NCBI GenBank assembly: GCA_030035585.1
Contig: CM057468.1
Span: forward strand, 55,362,145 to 55,426,144
Direction: 5' to 3'
Length of the DNA: 64,000 nucleotides
Source of the DNA: Dugong dugon
Taxonomy: Eukaryota > Chordata > Mammalia > Sirenia > Dugongidae
Part shown: positions 56,703 to 64,000 of the stretch, one piece after another
Layout: the number at the start of each line of letters is the position of its first letter
Numbering within the stretch: position 1 is the stretch's first letter
Notes under the pieces: model-generated
The model's input: only the letters and a program-made list of their open reading frames with translations
Told to the model about the DNA's origin: nothing
Database searches by the model: none
Position numbers and translations under genes: made by a program

Positions 56703-56911
56703 TAATGGTTACCAGTTGCCATGGAGTCAGTTCTGACTCATGGTGACCCCAAGTGTGTCAGAATAGAACTATGCTCCATAGAGTTTTTGATGGCTAATTT
56801 TTCAGAAGTAGACCTCCAGGCTTTTTTTCAAGGTCTCTGGGTGGATTCAAATCAACAGTCGTTCATTTTGTAGTGGAGCTTATTAACCATTTACACCACC
56901 TAGGGACTCCC
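56703..56911 (-). mobile_element. AfroSINE, type B, 13-bp target duplication
   Basis: 'ccatggagtcagttctgact', 'agaactatgctccatagagt', 'gtagacctccaggctttttt', 'caccacctagggactccc'. The 13-mer 'agatatctaacta' precedes it at 56690-56702 and follows at 56912-56924. Confidence 0.92.
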
Positions 56912-56924
56912 AGATATCTAACTA

Positions 56925-57107
56925 ACCAAAAAAAAAAAAAAAAAGAAAAAAAAATCCCATTGCCATCAAGTCAATTCCAACTCATAGTGACCCTATAGGA
57001 CAGAGCAAAACCGTCCCATAAGGTTTCCAAGTAACTGCTGGTGGATTTGAACTGCCAACCTTTTGATTAGCAGCTGTATCACTTAACCACTGTGCTACCA
57101 GGTCTCC
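56925..57107 (-). mobile_element. AfroSINE, short form, reusing the same target site
   Basis: A-run then 'cccattgccatcaagtcaat', 'tatagtgaccctatagg'-type core, 'ggtggatttgaactgccaac', 'ctaccaggtctcc'. Bounded by 'agatatctaacta' (56912-56924) and 'agatatctagcta' (57108-57120). Confidence 0.94.
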
Positions 57108-57954
57108 AGATATCTAGCTAGAGATTTTAAAATCAAGCTACATCAGTCTGGAGTTCCAGGGAGAGGCCCAGGCTAGAGATACAAATTTCAGAATTTTCAG
57201 GGTAGGGATTATATTTAAAGCTGCAAAACAGAAGCAGATCACTTGGGTAAGAGGACTGAGTCCTGCAATACTTCAAAGTTTAGAGATATGGGAGATTAAC
57301 AGGAATTATCAAAGATGACCTAGAAGAAGCAGCCAGTGAAGTATGGAGGAAAACCAAGAGGCTGGTACTCTGAAGGTCAAGTGAATAAATTGTTCCAAGA
57401 AATAATCAACTGTGTCAAATGATTCTGACCAGTCAGATTAGATGACTGATAAATGACCATTGGATTGTATAATTATAAAGGTCTTTTGTGCCCTTGACAA
57501 GAGCAGTATCATTGAAGTGGCAGGCGTACAAGCCTAAATGGACTCTGATCAAGAGGGAATGGGTGGACAGGAAGGAGAAACTGTGAGTGCAAAACCTCTT
57601 TTTTAGAAATGGTGCTAAAAAGAGAGCCGAGAAATGGGGTAGGAACAGTGAAGGAATATAAAATCAAGGAAAGGTTTCTTTAAGGTGACATCTATTTGTA
57701 CGCTAACAGAAATGGGTCATTAGTGAAAAAAAATGATGATGCAAGAGAGAAAAATGAGCTGTGGCAAGAGCTGTTTTGCTACCTTACCTGATCAACCTCT
57801 AGATTTCAGAAACGAGATAGGAGTTGGAGGATCTAACCAGGATTAAGATTTGCAATGTGGGGATGATAGAATAAAAGATTATAATGATAGACTATAGAAT
57901 CTAGGAAACATAAGGAGGAAAGTGAGGGCATGAAAGGGACAAAACCTGTAGACC

Positions 57955-58116
57955 AAACCAGTAAGCCAAACCCATTGGTGCCAACCGGATTCATAGCGAC
58001 CCTATAGGACAGAGTAGAACTGTCCCATAGGGTTTCCAAAGAGCAGCTGGTGGATTTGGACTGCCGACCTTTTGGTTAGCAGCCGAGCTCTTAATCACTG
58101 CACCACCAGGGCTCCA
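57955..58116 (-). mobile_element. AfroSINE, short form
   Basis: 'ccctataggacagagtagaa', 'ctggtggatttggactgccg', 'ttttggttagcagccgagct', 'caccaccagggctcc'. Close to consensus; target duplication unclear. Confidence 0.95.
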
Positions 58117-58739
58117 TGAGGGGGATCGGGGCCATAAATTGGTGTCAGGGTAGTTGATTAGAGGTTTCTTTTCTTTGCTTTTTTTAAATACGAGGCAAAG
58201 AGTTCCTGGAGTCAAGTTAAAAATGGAAGGAAGATGCTGGAAGGATAGTAAGTGATGTTCAGAAAGTCTGTGTTTGATGGAAGGATGATTGAAATTGGGA
58301 TTTTCAAGTGAGTAAAATTATTCTTAACGATGAAGTGTAGATATGGCCATGGCTGAGGTGGGATAGAGGCAAAAATCAATGGAGGTGAGGTGGCAAGAGC
58401 GGCCAGGTATCTCGAGTAATACATTTGTGGATATTGAAATCACTAAGAAATATGAGAAAGAAGTTGTGGAGAGGAGACAGCTGGACATTTCAATTTGCAG
58501 GGAATTAGGATGCCGGAGGCCTGTAGATGTCTGAGTCAAGGAGAATTAGTTTGTGGTAACTATGTTTGATAGCATGAACTTCAAAGAAACTGGGGGTGTT
58601 ACAAAGGAGGAAAGGATCATCCTATGCAAAAAGCAATGAGAAGTACACTCATCCTGTCTCTAGGCATAGTTATTTACGGGGTGTGAAAGAGACGGTAGCA
58701 AACCTTTCTCCTGATTAGTAATGGATGGCTTTGAATAGA

Positions 58740-59195
58740 AATTGAGTTTTATAGCAGATTACATGAATGTATTCAACGTTCTGTGAAATGTCATAATTCA
58801 ATATAAAGAAACAAACAAACAAAAAACCCAAACCCATTAGGTTGAGTCGATTCTAACTCACAGTGACCCGGTAGGACAGAATAGAACTGCCTCATAGAGC
58901 TTCCGAGGAGCGCCTGGTGGATTCAAAATGCCGACCTTTCGGTTAGCAGCTATAGCACTTAACCACTACACCACCAGGGTTTCCATAATTCAATACAGTA
59001 CTTTAAAAACCACTGGATATAAGAAATATCTAAGGAGCTTGTTTTAAATGCATTAGTTGTGACAAACGTTCCATAGTAATGTAAGTTGTTGACATCGGTG
59101 AAAATTGGGTGAAGGGTATATGCAAACTCTGTACTATCTTTCCAACCTTTCTGTAAATCTAAAAACTATTCTAAAATACTACTTTAAAAAAATGA
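58740..59195 (+). mobile_element. L1 3' UTR and end, split by an AfroSINE
   Basis: After the SINE: 'gttgtgacaaacgttccata', 'gtaatgtaagttgttgacat', 'ctctgtactatctttccaac', 'aaatctaaaaactattctaa', the end of an L1M-type element. The left part is only inferred from continuity. Confidence 0.62.
58804..58983 (-). mobile_element. AfroSINE, short form, exact 12-bp target duplication
   Basis: (AAAC) tail, 'cccaaacccattaggttgag', 'gtaggacagaatagaactgc', 'gacctttcggttagcagcta', 'accaccagggttt'. Flanks 'cataattcaata' at 58792-58803 and 58984-58995. Confidence 0.97.
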
Positions 59196-59289
59196 AAATT
59201 CTTGGGTGGTGGAACATAATTTCAGTGTTTAAAAAAACTGACTATAATTTACATTCAGTGAAATGCTAGGACCTTACTTGTTCCATTTA

Positions 59290-59860
59290 ATCAAGTTTTT
59301 TTTTTTTTTAAATTTTTGGCTGTTCATTGTTTTATTTTTTTATTGTAGTAAAATATACGTAACAAAATTTGCCATTTAAACTATTTTTACGTGTACCTTT
59401 CAGTGACACAGTGAAATTAATTACATTAATTACATTTACCATGTTGTGAAACCATCATCACTATCTAGATCCAAAAATTTTTCATCACCCCTAACGGAAA
59501 CTCAGAACCTGTTAAGCAATAACTCTCCATTTCCTCCTTCTTGTAGCCTCTGGTAACCACTAATCTACTTTGATCTCTACCCATTTGCTTATTCTAGATA
59601 TCTCATACAGGTGGAGTAATACAATGTATGTTTTTTTATGTCTGACTTAATTCACTTAGCATATTTTCAAGGTTCATCTATGTGATGGCATGTATCAGAA
59701 TTTCATTTCTATTTATGGCTAGTAATATTCCATTGTATGGACATACCACATTTTATTTATCAGTTCATCTATTGATGGACGCTTGGGTTGTTTCTACCTT
59801 CTGGCTATTGTCAATAATGCTGCAATGAAAGTTGAGGTACATGCATCTGTTTGAGTCTCC
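59290..59860 (-). mobile_element. L1 3' UTR, antisense
   Basis: 'attgtagtaaaatatacgta', 'tttaccatgttgtgaaacca', 'gcctctggtaaccactaatc', 'tagtaatattccattgtatg', 'gacgcttgggttgtttctac' are ordered antisense L1 3' UTR landmarks. Confidence 0.72.
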
Positions 59861-60096
59861 GCTTTTTAAATAATAAAAATAAAAACACCTCTCCCAGTCT
59901 TTGCTGATTGGCTCTGAGAACTCCTTTAACAGTTAGCCAGTCTGCTTACAAATTCTGCCTCAACCTTCACTTCAGCCAGTGGTGAAAGCATATCTTCTCA
60001 GATCTTTTCTGAGCATGTGGCCTGTCCTGAACATATGTGTGGCTTTCTAATTTCCCTAGTATGCACTCATGCTTTTGAATGCCCAGATTTCCCAAA

Positions 60097-60306
60097 AAGG
60101 AGCCCTGATGGCCTAATGGTTAAGTGCTGGGCTGTTAACCAAAGAGTTGGCAATTCAAACCCACCCAGGAACTCCATAGGAGAATGGCCTGGAGACCTGC
60201 TTCTGTAAAGATCACAGCCAAGAAAACCCTGTCGGGCAGTTCTACTCTGTCACATGTGGTCGGTCACTATGAGTCTGAATCAACTCCAAGGTACCCAACA
60301 GCAACC
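60097..60306 (+). mobile_element. AfroSINE, type B, 10-bp target duplication
   Basis: 'aaggagccctgatggcctaa', 'ggcaattcaaacccacccag', 'ctggagacctgcttctgtaa', 'tcactatgagtctgaatcaa', tail 'acccaacagcaacc'. Flanked by 'atttcccaaa' at 60087-60096 and 60307-60316. Confidence 0.95.
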
Positions 60307-60439
60307 ATTTCCCAAAGAAACTCTCTCCCTGGCTTTTCCTCCCTGGCCCTGGGTGGTCTATTGTATGTCTTAACTGTAATTTATTTGCCCCAGGTACCTT
60401 CAGGTTTTTTGAATGCCTTACAATATTTTTGAGCAAGAC

Positions 60440-60835
60440 TCACTGCTTTTTTTTAATTGTGGTAAATATATATGTAACAAAACTTTTGTCACATTAGCTT
60501 CTTCACATGAATGCATAGCAAGACACAGAACATTTCCATCATCCAAGAATGCTCCCTCTGCCTCTTGCCAGTCGGTACTCCAGCCCAGAAGCAATGGATA
60601 ACTAATTTCTATCACCATAGGTTAGATTTGCCTATTCTCAAAATTCACATAAATGAATCATATAGTATGTACTTTTCTACATCCGACTTTCACTCATCAT
60701 AAAATTTGTGAAATTAATCCATGTTGTTGTGTGTATCAATTGTTTGTCTCTTTTTATTGGTGAGTAGATTTCTATTGTTTGGACATACCACAATTTATTT
60801 AAGCCTTCTTTTGTTGATGAAGAATCAGCATTTTA
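60440..60835 (-). mobile_element. L1 3' UTR, antisense, second subfamily
   Basis: T-run then 'attgtggtaaatatatatgt', 'aacatttccatcatccaaga', 'catgttgttgtgtgtatcaa', 'ttggacataccacaatttat'. Parallel to, but distinct from, the copy at 59290. Confidence 0.65.
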
Positions 60836-62631
60836 AATAACCACATAGGTGCTTATGATGCTGATGGTCCACAGATCACATTTTAGGGAACAATGATGTA
60901 AAAAACAGATGCTCACTCTTGGTTAGTAAATCTCCCAGCATGAAAAGATAAGTGAGTCTAAGAACCTTAATATACCTGCACAGTAATGCTTCAAGACTGT
61001 CTCACTAGGCAGATAAAGCTGAAAAATTAACAATAGCCTCATAATGAAAAGGCAAGATACATTAGAATGTCTACATAAACAGAAGGAATTAGTCGTCTAA
61101 AAGGTGTCATTTGTCTCTAGTTACTGGATGGTGTTGATTTGTTTACTGGCCTTCAGAGACCAGTGAGAACAAAGGGTGAATACAGGCAGTGTGTCCCCTA
61201 TGAGGCAGTAAATATTGCTGGCAATACTTGAGCAGTTTAGCCAAAATCAATGACATAACCCTTTGAGTTTCTGCAACATCCTGCATTAAACGTACTATGT
61301 ACACCACACTGGGTGTTTACAGGAAAGTTGTGGGAAAGGAAACAACCTGATAAAACTGCAGAGAAAAAAAAAAAAAGAGAGAGAAACAGTTGGAAAGAAT
61401 ACACATTTGAATTCAGAGGACAGGAAGAAACACAGAGCCAAAGACGCAGGCTTGGAGCTCACAGCTCTCTGGGGTGCAATAATCAGGACTGAGAGTAGAG
61501 ATAATATTCTGAATAGGAGAAGGCTGTTGCTGTACTTCATGTTTGGAAAGTATACAGCCATGACAGTAAGCTTCCCCTATTCACATAGGGACCAGGATCC
61601 TCCAGCCCCAGCCTGACTAAGGATTTGGAAAATATCTTCCACAGCTTCACGAGAAATACAAGAGCGAGTTAAAGTCTGTTTCCACCATTCCCCTATCTGG
61701 TGCCTGCTATCCCTCCCTTGTGTGAATCTTTTCTTCTGCCCACTCCCTCATGGTCTCTTTTCTCTCATCTTTTGTTTGGATGTTTCATCTTGTGTACATC
61801 CTTTTTAATTGTACATTTTCATTTTCTCAATAATGTTCTTAAAACCTAATACTGAAATGAAAAATATATTTGACATTTAAAGTAGATTTGGAAGAGTTGG
61901 ATAGGGAAAAATACCCAAGCCACCAGAGAAATGATCTGAACTCCTTTAAAAGAACATCAACCTCATCCTGCAGTAAAACAATGCAAACATGAAATAGAGA
62001 TATCTTGAGGTCAATCCCAAACCCTAGTGAACAATCTAAATGCCTTTTCCTAAATTTTACGTGGAAGTAAGTTGATGAGAATGTGCCAGGAACAACTAAC
62101 TTTGCTTTCCAGAGTGCCTATGATCTCATTTGATTAACTATTTAGATTGGCTGCAAAATGCCTCCAAGATGATTTGATGGTTTAATTCTTGGCCTTGTTG
62201 CACCCTAATAATTTGCTTGCCAAATTGTTTATGGCTACTTCATATACAGCCTGACTTTCTCTGGCACGCTGAGTTCAAGTGTAGTCCTCAGGGATGGAAA
62301 TAATAATCTCCAAATGTTATCATTTGTATTGTTAACTGAAGTGATTTTAACTGTTGAGAGAATATGAACCAGGTCTAGAAGTCAAACATTTCAATGGCTT
62401 ATACAAATTCTCAGTTCTTAGATATAATGACTCTTTATGTCTGCCTGCACATTACTGCAGTGACCGTGGGTCTTTGAGATTCAGGATTTTGTAGAATCTC
62501 TTCCTGGAAAGTAGGCCACAAGTCTGTGCCTTAGCTTGGAGTTCATCATTTCCTTCAACCTTTATGCTGCATTTAGGGCATGTAGCTCCTTTGCTGCAGC
62601 TGGTAAGAATTTAGTTGAGAGGTTGTATCAC
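60836..62631. other. Unassigned DNA, ~1.8 kb
   Basis: No recognised repeat. Overlapping short frames at 61295-61616 have no domain. 62090-62400 looks like plain single-copy sequence and is a candidate for conserved non-coding DNA. Confidence 0.4.
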
Positions 62632-62915
62632 ATGCTTAAAAATTAAGAGTCAGGAGCCAGACTGCTTGGGTTCAAATCTTTCTCTGCTGTTACCTCTCCA
62701 AGTGCCCTAAGAAAGTTATCTAAATTCTCTGTTATCTAATCTCTTTGTGTTTCACTTCCTTTATCTTTAAAACAAGGGCTTCAAATAATATACACAAGTA
62801 GTGTACAATACTCCTAGAGTCGGTCTAATAATTGAGTGAGTTATCATCTGCAAAGCACTTGAAGTCCTAGAATGTAGCAAGGGACTACTGTGTGTTAGCT
62901 ACTATTGTCTTTATG
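62632..62915 (+). mobile_element. MIR, near full length
   Basis: 'gagccagactgcttgggttc', 'aaatctttctctgctgttac', 'tctttgtgtttcacttcctt', 'tgagtgagttatcatctgca', 'aagcacttgaag' in sense MIR order, including the tRNA-like 5' part. Confidence 0.78.
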
Positions 62916-63114
62916 ATTTTATTCTTGTTTTCTTCTTTCACTTGCATCTTAGTGGGCAGGATGCCTTTGATTGGTGATTTTTGCTTTTCTTAGAACGCAA
63001 CCCTAAAAATAAAGAAGTGAATACATGCGCACAAGGTACTCTTTCTTAAGATTTACACAAAGTTTACTGCAGTGTTCTGGTGTTACACATGGTCAAGGTG
63101 ATATTTACCAGCTT

Positions 63115-63225
63115 CCTCACTATAACTCTTTGTGGTACATTAATATTATCATCTCCATTTTACAGATGTGCAACCTATAGCTGGAGAAGTAATGCATATC
63201 AATCGAGGTTGTCCAATAGGTCATG
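63115..63225 (-). mobile_element. MIR fragment
   Basis: 'tattatcatctccattttac' with 'agatgtgcaacctatagctg' is the antisense MIR core. Confidence 0.5.
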
Positions 63226-63615
63226 TGAGTGCTTCCCATAGCTAACATTTTCAGTCTTCTTGGGGAAGGATGTTAGATTGTTGTACAAAGCACCTGGCTA
63301 AAATGTAAATTAACAGAAAAAGTTTATTTGTAAACTTTAATAATTTTATTTCTGATAGTGTCATTATAATGCCATTTGTACAATAATTCTTTCAAGAAAA
63401 AATAGTAATGTCTCCTAGTATCAATAATGACGATAAAGGTCAGTCCATTCTTTCTTTTTTCTATTTTTTGATTGTTTGTTGTATGCTTGTTTACAAGAAG
63501 TGGCAATAATTTGTGCCAGTTCTATATGAAGCAAAAAATATTGTGGAACTTGGGTTTGCAGAGGAGCTTATATTCTTAAGCCTAACATTATAATATAAAA
63601 TATGAGCACCAATCT
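63226..63615. other. Unassigned DNA
   Basis: AT-rich; nothing recognised. Confidence 0.4.
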
Positions 63616-64000
63616 TTTTTTTAAAATTGTTGTAGTTTAAGTGAAACTTTACAATTCAAGTTAGTCTGTCATACAAAAATTTATACATACATTGTTACAT
63701 GACTCTAATTGCTCTCCCTATACTGTGACAGCACACTCCTCCTTTCCACCCCTGATTTCCCGTGTCTGTCCAACCAGCTTCTGACTTCTCATCTGCTTTC
63801 TCATCTCACCTCCGGACAGAAGCTGCCCATTTAGTCTCACATATCTTCTTGAGCTAAGAAGCACACTCTTCACAAGTATCATTTTTTTGTCCCACAGTCC
63901 AGTCCAATCTTTCTCTGAAGAGTTGGCCTTGGGAATTGTTTTAGCTCTGGGTTGACATACATTCCAGGGGCCATGCTTTCTGGGGTTCCTCTAGTCTCAG
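63616..64000 (-). mobile_element. Afrotherian L1 3' UTR, continues past the window
   Basis: Antisense landmarks: 'gtttaagtgaaactttacaa', 'gtctgtcatacaaaaattta', 'cagcacactcctcctttcca', 'cagaagctgcccatttagtc', 'gtcccacagtccagtccaat', 'ctggggttcctctagtctca'. The left T-run is its poly(A) tail. Confidence 0.87.

Larger units (their letters stand above)
55825..58650 (-). mobile_element. L2 LINE relic, antisense, ~2.3 kb without inserted SINEs
   Basis: Antisense L2 landmarks run in order from the 3' end: 'cacagcagtaaacaaaatat', 'gactctaaggtttttggaac', 'ttggttatgttaagtttaag', 'agtctggagttccagggaga', 'agcagccagtgaagtatgga', 'tcaactgtgtcaaatgattc', 'cccttgacaagagcagtatc', 'gccgagaaatggggtaggaa', to an endonuclease-like region near 58400-58600. 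It spans much of the L2 ORF2. Frames are fully decayed. Three AfroSINEs sit inside it. The outer limit near 58650 is approximate. Confidence 0.78.

Overview
This 64 kb window reads as non-coding nuclear DNA from an afrotherian mammal, most likely an elephant or another paenungulate. The diagnosis rests on about two dozen copies of the tRNA-derived AfroSINE, several RTE-type LINE copies of the kind abundant in elephant, and L1 3' ends with a distinctive afrotherian 3' UTR. Older mammal-wide repeats (L2, L3/CR1, MIR, MLT1/MaLR LTRs, MER5A) fill much of the rest. I recognise no host exon, RNA gene, CRISPR array or prokaryotic feature. All the longer open frames lie inside repeats or low-complexity tracts. 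The window could be a large intron or intergenic DNA.

Layout: 1-2.1 kb holds an L1 fragment, an AfroSINE, an MLT1-like LTR and an unusual degenerate ~90-bp tandem repeat. 2.36-5.89 kb is one RTE insertion whose 5' part is inverted (twin-priming pattern), later split by an L1 3' UTR that carries a 15-16 bp target duplication. 5.9-11 kb is mostly old unique DNA with MIR/L2 relics and a 150-bp polypyrimidine tract. 11.3-13 kb has a solo LTR followed by three head-to-tail L1 3' ends. 13.5-17.3 kb holds MIR, AfroSINE, MLT1, MER5A and an L1M-type 3' UTR. 17.3-20.5 kb is a nest of MLT1, AfroSINE and a 2.45 kb RTE. 21-25 kb includes a solo LTR inside an AfroSINE (5-bp duplication) and an AfroSINE inside a MIR.

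25.5-37.5 kb holds L1, L3 and more RTE copies, including one internally deleted RTE. 37.5-39.4 kb is AT-rich with no recognised repeat. 39-46 kb holds a MaLR LTR, nested L1/AfroSINE/MER5A and two L2 relics. 48-52.9 kb has an L1 3' end split by a solo LTR and an MLT1 with an expanded (TG)n. 53.9-60.3 kb contains a ~2.8 kb antisense L2 relic riddled with AfroSINEs, two of which used the same target site. 60.4-64 kb holds L1 and MIR pieces and ends in an afrotherian L1 3' UTR.

The elements are linked functionally. RTE reverse transcriptase probably mobilised the AfroSINEs, since both share a 3' tail visible in this window. L1 supplied its own insertions. LTRs are present only as solo or partial copies with no retroviral genes. 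Family names come from remembered consensus sequences; no database search was possible, so subfamily names are deliberately loose.
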